Shown here: piece by piece, positions 7,913 through 15,786 of the stretch | How positions within the stretch are numbered: the stretch's first letter is position 1 | Layout: every line of letters begins with the position of its first letter | From: a virus | IMG/VR virus record: IMGVR_UViG_3300032287_004484 | Location: 124,001 to 188,000 of that record | Reading direction: 5' to 3' (one strand) | Length of the DNA stretch: 64,000 nucleotides | Made by a program: the position numbers and the translations under genes | The notes under the pieces: generated by a model | Told to the model about the DNA's origin: nothing | The model's input: the letters and a program-made list of their open reading frames with translations, nothing else | Database searches by the model: none

Positions 7913-8419
7913 ATGAGTGAAAAAAGTTTTTTTGAAGAAATTATTATTGAGGAACATGGAGTGAGACCAGTTTATTTAATAGTGTTTTTCATATTTTGTG
8001 AGTCCATTATTGCTCTTACAAGTTATGTTACTTCACCAGTTGCAAGATTACATGTCGAACCTAATATAAGTTCAGAATCAATCGCTTTATCAAAAGGAAC
8101 TGTAGTTAATAAAATTGGTGAAAAGGATATGTTTATTAAAGTTACTACTGATGGAAAAGAAGGATATGTTAATAAACTATTTTTATCAGATAATCCGCCT
8201 TCTGGTAAAGTTTCTTTTTCATCAGATATTGATCAGTCTACATCTATTAAAGCTCGCGCTAGAGCATCTAATTTTACTCAAACAGCCGCTGCGAGAGGTT
8301 TTAGTGAATCTCAAATTCTAAGAACAAGAGGCGGTGCTAACGATTATGATATGGATTCTATTAGATGGTTAGAATCTATTAAAATAGATGAAGAAGAAAT
8401 TAAAAAATTTAATAACTAA
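7913..8419 (+). CDS. Membrane-anchored SH3-like protein
   Basis: A 168-residue protein with a cytoplasmic N-terminus (MSEKSFFEEIIIEEHGVRP), one transmembrane helix at about residues 20-40, then a bacterial SH3-like domain (about 43-90: 'ARLHVEPNISSESIALSKGT' to 'EGYVNKLFLS') and a low-complexity tail with 'KARARASNFTQTAAARGF'. The tail resembles that of some bacterial envelope SH3 proteins. It probably sits in the inner membrane with the SH3 domain outside, so it may act on the cell wall or in superinfection control; this is inference. No clear SD. The 3' end overlaps the convergent acyltransferase gene by 4 nt. Confidence 0.65.
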   Translation: MSEKSFFEEIIIEEHGVRPVYLIVFFIFCESIIALTSYVTSPVARLHVEPNISSESIALSKGTVVNKIGEKDMFIKVTTDGKEGYVNKLFLSDNPPSGKVSFSSDIDQSTSIKARARASNFTQTAAARGFSESQILRTRGGANDYDMDSIRWLESIKIDEEEIKKFNN

Positions 8420-9144
8420 ATTTGATCTTTAATTGATTCCATTTTAAAAGTTAAAAAAATATAAAAATCTTCAAAATTAAGAAAACGATCTGGATAAATA
8501 ATTTCTGAACAATTATAAGTTATTATTCTATTTAGATTAGCCATTCCTTTTTTATAAAAAACTATCACTGGAAAATTATTTTGAAAAACAAATTTTAGTA
8601 ATCCTTTTTTAAAGGGATTAGGTTTATCACTAAAAGATCTTTCTCCTTCTGGCATAAATCCTATATTACAGTATTTTAAATAATCTTCAGCCTCATCAAT
8701 AGATTCTTTAATTCTTACACCATCTTTTAAAAGAATCCCCGCTTTTTGAAGAAAAAAATAAAGAAGTCCACTACGGTACATCGCTTTATCAAAAAGAAAA
8801 GCACAATTACCTTCTAATGGATCAAAAGGATATTCAAATTCATTAACGTGATTAAATATTACTATATGTCCATTTTTAGGAATCATATTTTTTGGATATC
8901 TTCTATATATAAAAATTAAAAGAAAAATTCTACAAACTATATTCCAAATTTTTAAAAAGAAAAATAAAAACACTATATTTATCTTTTTAAAATCTTTTCT
9001 TTTTAAGAATGGTAATATCGATATAAAATATAAAAAACCTATTATTGTTCCACTTAAATAAACTACTAATGAATAATAAATTCTTTTTATTATTGAATCT
9101 TTTCTTGAATTTAAATTAGGTGAATCACCTTTATAAACGATCAT
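8416..9144 (-). CDS. PlsC-like lysophospholipid/lipid acyltransferase
   Basis: A 242-residue protein with two hydrophobic segments (about residues 25-48 and 55-80) followed by an LPLAT domain. Block I is 'IVIFNHVNEFEYPFD', with the NH pair but a shifted acid compared with canonical NHx4D; block III is 'FMPEGERSF', the FPEGTRS-type substrate motif; 'NFPVIVFYKKG' is block IV-like. It would transfer an acyl group to a lysophospholipid or glycolipid at the inner membrane. Next to LPS-type sugar genes, a role in modifying host surface lipid is plausible. A CATAAATATA element ends only 6 bases before the ATG, so the start or the element may be wrong, or the message is leaderless. Confidence 0.7.
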   Translation of the reverse strand: MIVYKGDSPNLNSRKDSIIKRIYYSLVVYLSGTIIGFLYFISILPFLKRKDFKKINIVFLFFFLKIWNIVCRIFLLIFIYRRYPKNMIPKNGHIVIFNHVNEFEYPFDPLEGNCAFLFDKAMYRSGLLYFFLQKAGILLKDGVRIKESIDEAEDYLKYCNIGFMPEGERSFSDKPNPFKKGLLKFVFQNNFPVIVFYKKGMANLNRIITYNCSEIIYPDRFLNFEDFYIFLTFKMESIKDQI

Positions 9145-9167
9145 ATAAAATATATTTATGTTTTTTT

Positions 9168-9722
9168 TTAATGATTATTCAAATATTCTTGTAATGATGG
9201 TGCATTTCTATCTTTATTAGAAATCGTTATTTCTCTTATATTAACTGGTGGCATTCTTTTAATAAAGACTTCACTCTGTAAAAGAGGAATACCATTTATT
9301 ATTCTTTCATTTTCGGGAACTCTTGGAGATGATACAGAATATAAAACTCTATTATCATTTTCAAGAGTAAAAAATCCATGAGCACAGCCTTCTGGTACAT
9401 ATACTGATTGTAGAGTCGAATCTGTTAAAAAAACGACTTCTGTTTCTAAATAAGATGGTGATCCTTTTCTAAGATCAATAAAAAAATCATAAATTGATCC
9501 TTTCATTACTGTCACCAATTTTGCTTGTGCAAAATTACCTTCTTGAAAGTGTAAACCTCTAAGAACATGTTTTTTAGATTGAGAAATATTTTGCTGAATA
9601 AAGTGTTTAAAGTATTTATCTTTAAAATCATCTTGTAGATATTCAGAGAAAAAGCCTCTATCATCTTCAAAACTTTTATGGTCTAATAAAAAAGAATCTT
9701 GAATTTTTAAGTTAGTTATCAT
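9168..9722 (-). CDS. rmlC: dTDP-4-dehydrorhamnose 3,5-epimerase
   Basis: A 184-residue cupin of RmlC type: 'FEDDRGFFSEYL' (residues 19-30), 'QQNISQSKKHVLRGLHFQ' with the catalytic His in RGLHFQ, 'VTVMKGSIYDFFIDLRKGSP', 'VYVPEGCAHGFFTL' and 'SNKDRNAPSL' at the C-terminus. It epimerises dTDP-4-keto-6-deoxyglucose at C3 and C5 on the way to dTDP-L-rhamnose. No RmlD reductase is visible in the window, so the host or an unseen gene must finish the pathway. AATAAATACA lies 20 bases upstream of the ATG. Confidence 0.9.
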   Translation of the reverse strand: MITNLKIQDSFLLDHKSFEDDRGFFSEYLQDDFKDKYFKHFIQQNISQSKKHVLRGLHFQEGNFAQAKLVTVMKGSIYDFFIDLRKGSPSYLETEVVFLTDSTLQSVYVPEGCAHGFFTLENDNRVLYSVSSPRVPENERIINGIPLLQSEVFIKRMPPVNIREITISNKDRNAPSLQEYLNNH

Positions 9723-9742
9723 AGTTTATTATATTTTATAAA

Positions 9743-9752
9743 TGTATTTATT
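9743..9752 (-). promoter_or_regulatory. Late-promoter-like element AATAAATACA upstream of rmlC
   Basis: Reads AATAAATACA on the minus strand and lies 20 bases before the rmlC ATG, the same spacing as other elements of this type in the window. It differs from CATAAATATA at two positions. Confidence 0.35.
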
Positions 9753-9788
9753 TAAAAATAAATAATAAAAAATATAAAATATAATTAT

Positions 9789-10424
9789 ATGGACTTAACT
9801 TTTGGAATAGTTACTAAATATGATGATAATAATCGTTTATTAGAAATAATAAATTCTATAAAAAATCTTCATATAAAAAACTATGAAATTATTTTTATTG
9901 GCGATGGAATAACAAGTGAAAATATTATTGGAGAAAATATTAAACATATAAAATTTGATGAAACTATAAAACAAGGTTGGATCACTAAAAAAAAGAATAT
10001 TATAGCAAAATCAGCAAAATATGAAATAATTGTTATGATGCATGATTATCATGTTTTTGATAAAGATTGGTATGAAAAATTTTTAATATTTGGTGATAAT
10101 TGGGATATATGTTGTACATCACAAATTATGATAGATGGTAGAAGGAATTTTGTAGATTGGGCCTTATGGGATAAACCTGGTTTTGGAAAAGGTCAAACAT
10201 GGGATTATAACGACTGGAATGAAACAAAATATATGTATATAAGCGGAGCTTTCTTTTTAGTTAAAAAATATGTTTTATTAAATGAACCTTTTAATGAATC
10301 TTTAACTTGGAATCAATCAGAAGATGTTGAGTGGTCTTTAAGAGTTAGAGAAAAATATAAAATCGTATGCAATGGATCTAGTGTTGTAAGACATAATAAG
10401 TCACATAGACATAATTATATGTAA
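9789..10424 (+). CDS. GT-A (family 2-like) glycosyltransferase
   Basis: A 211-residue protein starting with a GT2-type fold: 'LTFGIVTKYDDNNRLLEIINSI' (residues 3-24), 'YEIIFIGDG' and 'IIVMMHDYHVFDKDWYEKF', where the DxD-equivalent is H-D-Y. 'YISGAFFLVKK' and 'NQSEDVEWSLRVRE' resemble the acceptor/ED region of GT2 enzymes. It is compact and soluble. It starts a rightward run of five overlapping or adjacent genes (9789-13727). Confidence 0.7.
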   Translation: MDLTFGIVTKYDDNNRLLEIINSIKNLHIKNYEIIFIGDGITSENIIGENIKHIKFDETIKQGWITKKKNIIAKSAKYEIIVMMHDYHVFDKDWYEKFLIFGDNWDICCTSQIMIDGRRNFVDWALWDKPGFGKGQTWDYNDWNETKYMYISGAFFLVKKYVLLNEPFNESLTWNQSEDVEWSLRVREKYKIVCNGSSVVRHNKSHRHNYM

Positions 10425-10425
10425 T

Positions 10426-11799
10426 ATGAAAAATAAACTTGTAATTTTTGATTTAGATGGAGTATTAATTGATTCTAGAGATTTACATTATTACTCATTA
10501 AATAATGCTTTAAGTAAAATTGATAATAAATATATAATATCTAAAGATGAACATCTATCTATATTTGACGGATTAAGTACAACTAAAAAATTAAATTTAT
10601 TAGCTGAAATTAAAAAACTACCTAAAGAGTATCATCAGATCATTTGGGAAGATAAACAAAAAGCAACAATAGAATTATTAAAAAAAATTAATAAAAACAA
10701 AATCGCAATTTCTATAATTAATGAATTAAAAAAAATAGGATGGAAAGTAGCGGTTGCTTCTAATAGTATTAGAGAAACTTTAAGAGTATCTTTACATAGC
10801 ATTGGAATATTACATTTAATAGATTATATGGTTAGTAATGAAGATGTAATTAATCATAAACCTCATCCAGAAATGTATTGGAAGTGTATGTTATCTTTAA
10901 ATGCTTTACCATCTAATACTTTAATAGTTGAAGATTCACATATAGGAAGGCAAGCTGCATTATCTTCTGGAGCTAATCTTTATGCTATTAAAGATTCTTA
11001 TGAATTAAATTATAAAACATTTTTTAATGAACTTGAAAAGTTTGATAATAAAAAACAAAAAATAAATATACCTTGGAGTAATAAAAAAATGAACGTATTA
11101 ATCCCAATGGCTGGGGCTGGATCTAGATTTTCTCAAGCAGGATATACTTTTCCAAAACCATTAATTGAAGTTAATGGAAAACCAATGATTCAAAAAATAG
11201 TTGAAAATCTTAATATAGACGCTCATTATATTTTTATAGTACAAAAAGAACATTATGACAAATATAATTTAAAGCAATTATTAAATTTAATATCTCAAGA
11301 CTGTGATATAATTATTGTAGATTCTATTACTGAAGGAGCAGCTTGCACTGCTTTATTAGCAAAAGAAATAATAAACGATGATCAACCTCTTTTAATTGCT
11401 AATTCTGATCAAATTATGGATTGGAATTCTAATGAATGTTTATATGCTTTTTCTAATGATAATATTGATGGAGGAATTTTAGTTTTTGAATCAACACACC
11501 CTAAATGGTCTTTTGTTAAATTAGATTCTAATAATTTTGTAATAGAAGTTGCAGAAAAAAATCCTATTTCAAACATAGCTACTACAGGAGTTTATTATTG
11601 GTCAAAAGGTTCTCATTTTGTTAAATACGCAGAACAAATGATTACTAATAATATTAGAGTTAATAATGAATTTTATATATGTCCTATTTTTAATGAAGCT
11701 ATTAAAGATAATAAAAAAATTAAAATAAAATATGTTGATAAAATGTGGGGAATAGGTACCCCAGAAGATTTAAAATATTATTTGGAAAATAATAAATGA
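10426..11799 (+). CDS. Fusion of HAD phosphatase and sugar-phosphate nucleotidyltransferase
   Basis: A 457-residue two-domain protein. Residues 1-205 are a HAD hydrolase of the beta-phosphoglucomutase/phosphatase type (VIFDLDGVLIDS, then VASNS, then 'KPHPEMYWKC' and 'VEDSHIGRQAA'). Residues 223-457 are a nucleotidyltransferase ('VLIPMAGAGSRF', 'FPKPLIEVNGKPM', 'LIANSDQIMDW', 'GTPEDLKYYL'). Such fusions make NDP-activated sugars or polyols from phosphorylated precursors, one domain removing a phosphate and the other activating. The exact sugar cannot be read from sequence. The gene starts 1 base after the glycosyltransferase stop and its stop overlaps the methyltransferase start by 4 nt. Confidence 0.8.
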   Translation: MKNKLVIFDLDGVLIDSRDLHYYSLNNALSKIDNKYIISKDEHLSIFDGLSTTKKLNLLAEIKKLPKEYHQIIWEDKQKATIELLKKINKNKIAISIINELKKIGWKVAVASNSIRETLRVSLHSIGILHLIDYMVSNEDVINHKPHPEMYWKCMLSLNALPSNTLIVEDSHIGRQAALSSGANLYAIKDSYELNYKTFFNELEKFDNKKQKINIPWSNKKMNVLIPMAGAGSRFSQAGYTFPKPLIEVNGKPMIQKIVENLNIDAHYIFIVQKEHYDKYNLKQLLNLISQDCDIIIVDSITEGAACTALLAKEIINDDQPLLIANSDQIMDWNSNECLYAFSNDNIDGGILVFESTHPKWSFVKLDSNNFVIEVAEKNPISNIATTGVYYWSKGSHFVKYAEQMITNNIRVNNEFYICPIFNEAIKDNKKIKIKYVDKMWGIGTPEDLKYYLENNK

Positions 11800-12497
11800 A
11801 AAATATAAATGAATATTTAAATATGCAAAAAAATCAATATGAATTTGAAGCCTCAAACTGGAGTCTACAAAATTTAGATCATGTTGTAGGAAGTTATCAA
11901 GAACATAACAATTGGAAAGATTATGATGATTACCTTTTTAAAGATATAAATACTAATAATTTAGTTGGATTAGAATATGGATGTGGTCCAGCAAGAAATC
12001 TAATTAGATTTAATAATAGATTTTTAAAAATTGATGGATGTGATATTTCTAAAAATAATATTGATAAAGCTGAATTAAACTTAAAACATAATAACATAAA
12101 TAATTATTCTTTATTTATTTGTGATGGAAAAAGTATTCCAGCACAAAGTGAATTTTATGATATAATTTTTAGTGTTATATGTTTACAGCATATAGCTTGT
12201 TATGATATTCGTTATAGCATATTTAATGATATATATAGATGTTTAAAAAAAGATGGATATTTTTGTTTTCAAATGGGCTTTGGAAAAAAAAATAATTTTA
12301 ATGTTTCTAATTATTATGATAACTCTTTTGACGTTAATGTTACTAATGGTCTACATGATGTTATAATTGAAGATGAAAATTATTTAATTAATGATTTAAA
12401 AGATAAAATAGGATTTAGAAACTATATTTCTTATATAAGACCTACTGGACCTGGAGATTATCACGAAAATTGGATTTGGGTGCAAGCTCAAAAATGA
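11796..12497 (+). CDS. Class I SAM-dependent methyltransferase
   Basis: A 233-residue protein with the SAM-binding motif 'GLEYGCGPARNLIRF' (about residues 54-68), acidic motif II 'IDGCDISKNNIDKA' and motif IV 'DIIFSVICLQHI', then 'RCLKKDGYFCFQMG'. The substrate is not evident. Its position between an NDP-sugar enzyme and glycosyltransferases suggests sugar O-methylation. The start overlaps the previous stop by 4 nt (ATGA). Confidence 0.8.
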   Translation: MKNINEYLNMQKNQYEFEASNWSLQNLDHVVGSYQEHNNWKDYDDYLFKDINTNNLVGLEYGCGPARNLIRFNNRFLKIDGCDISKNNIDKAELNLKHNNINNYSLFICDGKSIPAQSEFYDIIFSVICLQHIACYDIRYSIFNDIYRCLKKDGYFCFQMGFGKKNNFNVSNYYDNSFDVNVTNGLHDVIIEDENYLINDLKDKIGFRNYISYIRPTGPGDYHENWIWVQAQK

Positions 12498-12940
12498 TAT
12501 TAATATCACATAGAGGAAACTTAAATGGTCCAAATATATCTTTTGAAAATAATCCAGAATACATTTTATCTTGTATCAATGATAATTTTGATTGTGAAAT
12601 TGATTTTTGGTTATTTAATAATAAATTATATCTAGGACACGATGAACCTCAATATCAAATTAATTTAGATTTTTTTAATAATAAAAACTTATGGATACAT
12701 TGTAAAAATAATTTATCTTTAGATTTTTGTTTAAAAAACAACCTAAGATGTTTTTTTCATAATAATGATGATTATACTATTACAAATAAAGGATATATTT
12801 GGGCATATCCAGGAAAAGAGTTTAATTCAAATTTATGTATTTCAGTTTTACCAGAAAAAAATAATTTTTTTATTCCAAAAAATATCTATGGAGTATGTTC
12901 TGATTATATAATTAAAATAAAGGAAATTTTAAATGTTTAA
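12494..12940 (+). CDS. Short GDPD-like phosphodiesterase-fold protein
   Basis: About 148 residues from the ATG that overlaps the methyltransferase stop (ATGA); an earlier in-frame start at 12470 is less likely. It begins 'MILISHRGNLNGPN' and continues 'FENNPEYI', 'CEIDFW' and 'LGHDEPQYQI'. These match the glycerophosphodiester phosphodiesterase pattern HRG...EN.P..I...E.D......H.D, with metal and acid/base residues kept (H6, R7, the E-x-D pair, H-D). Usual GDPD domains exceed 230 residues, so this is a minimal TIM-barrel half or a specialised relative. It may act on a phosphodiester-linked surface glycan. Confidence 0.6.
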   Translation: MILISHRGNLNGPNISFENNPEYILSCINDNFDCEIDFWLFNNKLYLGHDEPQYQINLDFFNNKNLWIHCKNNLSLDFCLKNNLRCFFHNNDDYTITNKGYIWAYPGKEFNSNLCISVLPEKNNFFIPKNIYGVCSDYIIKIKEILNV

Positions 12941-13727
12941 AGAAATAGATTATAATAAAAGAATACTAATAGGTACACCACTAGTTGATTGGAAGTGTTA
13001 TAAAAATGAACACGAAGCATGGTTGATAAACAGACACGAAATAAAAAATACTTTTAAAAATTGTGAATTTTTTTCTGCTTTTGAAATAAATAAAACTGGA
13101 TTAGATCCTTTTAATTCTGTAATTCAAAAATTAAATGAAATAAATGGAAAATATTGGACTTATTCAATTAATGATAATGAAAAAGAAATAAGAGAAATAA
13201 ATAGACTTATAAGAATAGAAACTGGTAGAAATTTAGTTAGAGAATATGCTCAAAGAAAAAGAATAACTAAGGGTGGTTCTTGGGGAGAAGATTGTACTTC
13301 TGAAAATAATTCGGTTTTTAATTTTGATGCTATATTATATGTGGATAGTGATATGATATTAACAAAACAAGTGATAGAAGGAGTTATATCTATTGATCAT
13401 CCATTGGTTGGTTGTAGAACATATTACGGATTACCGCCTGGAAAAATAATTAATCATAATCCTTTAATTGAAGAACACTGGACTACAGCTGGACTTTTAT
13501 TAGTAAATTCACCTGCATATTATGATTTGCCTTGGTATCATAATGCTTATTTAAATTTAAGCGATGATCCAAGTTTTCAATATATGTCATCAAGATTAAA
13601 TGAAATGAAAAACGATTTAACAATTAATCAACCTTATGGGATGACATGGGTTAGAAAAGATATTTATATAGATCATGTTGGACAAATAGGATTATTAGAA
13701 CATAGAAATTTACCAAATAGAGAATAA
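12933..13727 (+). CDS. Putative glycosyltransferase (GT-A with DSD)
   Basis: A 264-residue soluble protein with a GT-A-like metal motif in 'AILYVDSDMIL' (about residues 133-143) preceded by 'GRNLVREYAQ', and a later 'HWTTAGLLLVNSPAYY' and 'MTWVRKDIYIDHVG', where the final His may be a metal ligand. Resembles phage and bacterial family-2-like or glycan-modifying transferases, without an exact match. It overlaps the GDPD-like gene by 8 nt and closes the rightward run; its stop lies 2 bases from the convergent gene. Confidence 0.55.
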   Translation: MFKEIDYNKRILIGTPLVDWKCYKNEHEAWLINRHEIKNTFKNCEFFSAFEINKTGLDPFNSVIQKLNEINGKYWTYSINDNEKEIREINRLIRIETGRNLVREYAQRKRITKGGSWGEDCTSENNSVFNFDAILYVDSDMILTKQVIEGVISIDHPLVGCRTYYGLPPGKIINHNPLIEEHWTTAGLLLVNSPAYYDLPWYHNAYLNLSDDPSFQYMSSRLNEMKNDLTINQPYGMTWVRKDIYIDHVGQIGLLEHRNLPNRE

Positions 13728-13729
13728 AA

Positions 13730-14362
13730 TTATAAAATTAATTCTTCATAATCTTTAGGTACTCCATTTTTAAAACAAAAATGTTTAGATTGATTTAATC
13801 CTATCCATCCTTCAGCTCTATGTCTATGTTCGTAATTAGGAGATGGTAGATTTTTTATAAAATTTAATGTTGTCCACCAAAAAGTTCCAGCATAAAAATT
13901 ATTATGTCCAACATGTTCTGGACCCGAACTATTCATCCAATATATTCCAACGGTGTCATAACCTTCAATCATTTTATTAATACAATCGTTCCAATTTAAA
14001 ACATTATATTTTGTCATAGTTTCACGCCAAGGAATATTTGGATAATCTTGACTATAAGAACCCTTAGTATGAGCATATAAAATATATCCATCGTTGTATT
14101 GAGAAAAATTATATAATTCTTGTTGCGTAACTTGTTCCCATCCATTATTTTTAATAGAAACTATTTCATAATTATAATTATTAACGTTTAAAAAGTTTTT
14201 TACGTTATTAATATTTTCATTATTTCCAACAAAACCTATTTTTACAGGAGATGTAAGTGAATCATATAATTTAGATTTTTTTAATGCCCTAAAATGCTGA
14301 TCAACTGGTGTTTGCCACAATCCATCAGCATATATATGATAAAAATGATAAATTCTCACCAA
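13730..14362 (-). CDS. RgpF-like glycosyltransferase-family protein, paralogue A
   Basis: A 210-residue protein starting 'MVRIYHFYHIYADGLWQTP'. It shares its layout with the next gene: the N-terminal 'YHFYH.YADG.WQ' block, 'GYILYAHTKGSYS' (compare the L-x-H-x-K region of rhamnan-synthesis F proteins), 'WRETMTKYNVLNWNDCI' and 'YAGTFWWTTLNFI'. No signal peptide or membrane segment. It probably transfers or modifies a surface sugar, but the family is recognised only loosely. It overlaps its paralogue by 7 nt, so the pair arose by tandem duplication. Confidence 0.55.
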   Translation of the reverse strand: MVRIYHFYHIYADGLWQTPVDQHFRALKKSKLYDSLTSPVKIGFVGNNENINNVKNFLNVNNYNYEIVSIKNNGWEQVTQQELYNFSQYNDGYILYAHTKGSYSQDYPNIPWRETMTKYNVLNWNDCINKMIEGYDTVGIYWMNSSGPEHVGHNNFYAGTFWWTTLNFIKNLPSPNYEHRHRAEGWIGLNQSKHFCFKNGVPKDYEELIL

Positions 14363-15015
14363 GATATTACTCTTCCTATTTCATCACCTGGATGAGTAGG
14401 AGTCCAATCATATTGATTAAAGGGTTCATTGTTTTTTTCAACCGATGGTTTTAAAAAACCTATCCATCCTTCTGCATCATAACGATTTCCTCTAGCAACT
14501 TTTGGAAAATTTCTAATATATTTACAATGTGTCCACCAAAAAGTTCCAGCATAATATCCATCCATAGATTCATCTAATTTACTAGGTATCGGAATATAAT
14601 AACAACCTACTCCAGAATGACCATTATTTAAAAAATTAACACAATCGCTCCAACGAACAACATTATAATATTCCATGCTTTTTCTCCATCTAACATGAAG
14701 ATCGTTATAATTAACTGCTGTTTTAGTGTGCGTATATAAAACTAAACCATCATTTTCTTTTGAATGATAATATAAAGAATCTAAAGTTTCTTGTTCCCAT
14801 CCATCATCTGTTTCATTACAAAAATTAATATTTAAATTATAATTTCTTATAAAATCTTTTACGATGTTTCTATTATCAATATTTCCTACTATTCCAACGT
14901 TAAAAGATTTAAGATTATTAATTAAACCAAATCTAATTAAAGTATCAAAATGTTCTTGAAGAGGTTCTTGCCATCTTCCATCAGCATATACATGATAAAA
15001 ATGATACAAATTCAT
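14356..15015 (-). CDS. RgpF-like glycosyltransferase-family protein, paralogue B
   Basis: A 219-residue paralogue of the neighbouring gene: 'MNLYHFYHVYADGRWQEP', 'GLVLYTHTKTAVNY', 'WRKSMEYYNVVRWSDCV' and 'YYAGTFWWTHCKYI', then 'YDAEGWIGF' as in the partner ('HRAEGWIGL'). SD AAGGAAAT lies 11-12 bases upstream of the ATG. Divergence outside the shared blocks suggests an old duplication with possible change of acceptor or donor. Confidence 0.55.
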   Translation of the reverse strand: MNLYHFYHVYADGRWQEPLQEHFDTLIRFGLINNLKSFNVGIVGNIDNRNIVKDFIRNYNLNINFCNETDDGWEQETLDSLYYHSKENDGLVLYTHTKTAVNYNDLHVRWRKSMEYYNVVRWSDCVNFLNNGHSGVGCYYIPIPSKLDESMDGYYAGTFWWTHCKYIRNFPKVARGNRYDAEGWIGFLKPSVEKNNEPFNQYDWTPTHPGDEIGRVISW

Positions 15016-15063
15016 GTTTTTTTTTATTTCCTTTTTTAATAATTATATAAAAAAAATATAATA

Positions 15064-15426
15064 TTATGATACTATGATATTACTTTTATTTAAACTTGCA
15101 TATACACTTAATGCTAAACTTGATCCGCTATCATTTCTAAATATTACTTCTTTACATGGTCCGATAACGTTTTGAGTTATTTGATTATTAACTTTTTTAA
15201 ATAGAATAAAATCATTATAAGTTTCAGAAACACCATTCATTTTAACTTTTACATCTTGATCATACCAAAAAGTTATTGATTTAAATCCTATGGTCCCACT
15301 AACTGTTCCATCACTAATTTTATCATTGCCAGTTTTTGATGCATTATATACGGTTTCTAAATTAATTTCACTTCCATTAGAAATAGATGCTGAGTATGCA
15401 ATATAAGTTCTTCTGTTATAAGCCAT
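15064..15426 (-). CDS. Small beta-rich hypothetical protein, possible virion component
   Basis: A 120-residue protein of alternating short polar and hydrophobic strands, rich in Ser, Asn, Thr and Val (AYNRRTYIAYSASISNGSE, 'GPCKEVIFRNDSGSSLALSV'), as in small decoration or fibre-associated proteins. No known family. AAGGAAC precedes the ATG, and a late-type AATAAATATA lies 20 bases upstream, supporting expression with structural genes. Confidence 0.6.
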   Translation of the reverse strand: MAYNRRTYIAYSASISNGSEINLETVYNASKTGNDKISDGTVSGTIGFKSITFWYDQDVKVKMNGVSETYNDFILFKKVNNQITQNVIGPCKEVIFRNDSGSSLALSVYASLNKSNIIVS

Positions 15427-15446
15427 TTTTTAGTTCCTTAATATAT

Positions 15447-15456
15447 TATATTTATT
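15447..15456 (-). promoter_or_regulatory. Late-promoter-like element AATAAATATA
   Basis: Minus-strand AATAAATATA, 20 bases before the ATG at 15426 and followed by AAGGAAC. One mismatch to the CATAAATATA form found at 6591 and 23490. Confidence 0.45.
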
Positions 15457-15561
15457 AACGTTGTGATATTTAATTTAAAATTTTAATATTATTATTTAAT
15501 GTTTTAAAAATAATTTTATTTTTTATAAAATAAATTTAAATCCAAGAGTAAAGATATAATT

Positions 15562-15786
15562 ATGAGGAAAATAAAAGATAACAAAATAAAAAATATTGTT
15601 GATTTAGAAGATGAAGAGTCAATAAAAATTGCTATTATAAAAGCAAGAGTACAATATAATTTATCGTTACCTCAAGCTTTAGTTTTTATTATTAAAAAAA
15701 TTGAAAAACAAACTAAAGACGTTTTCTCTGAAACTGAAATTGAAGAACTCTGTTTTTATTTATTACAGAGGTGTGGATTAATATGA
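15562..15786 (+). CDS. Hypothetical protein
   Basis: A 74-residue, mostly helical protein (LEDEESIKIAIIKARVQYNLSLPQAL and a C-terminal helix ending in Cys-Gly-Leu-Ile). No family recognised. It starts the rightward block 15562-20720, and its TGA overlaps the next ATG (ATGA). Confidence 0.55.
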   Translation: MRKIKDNKIKNIVDLEDEESIKIAIIKARVQYNLSLPQALVFIIKKIEKQTKDVFSETEIEELCFYLLQRCGLI

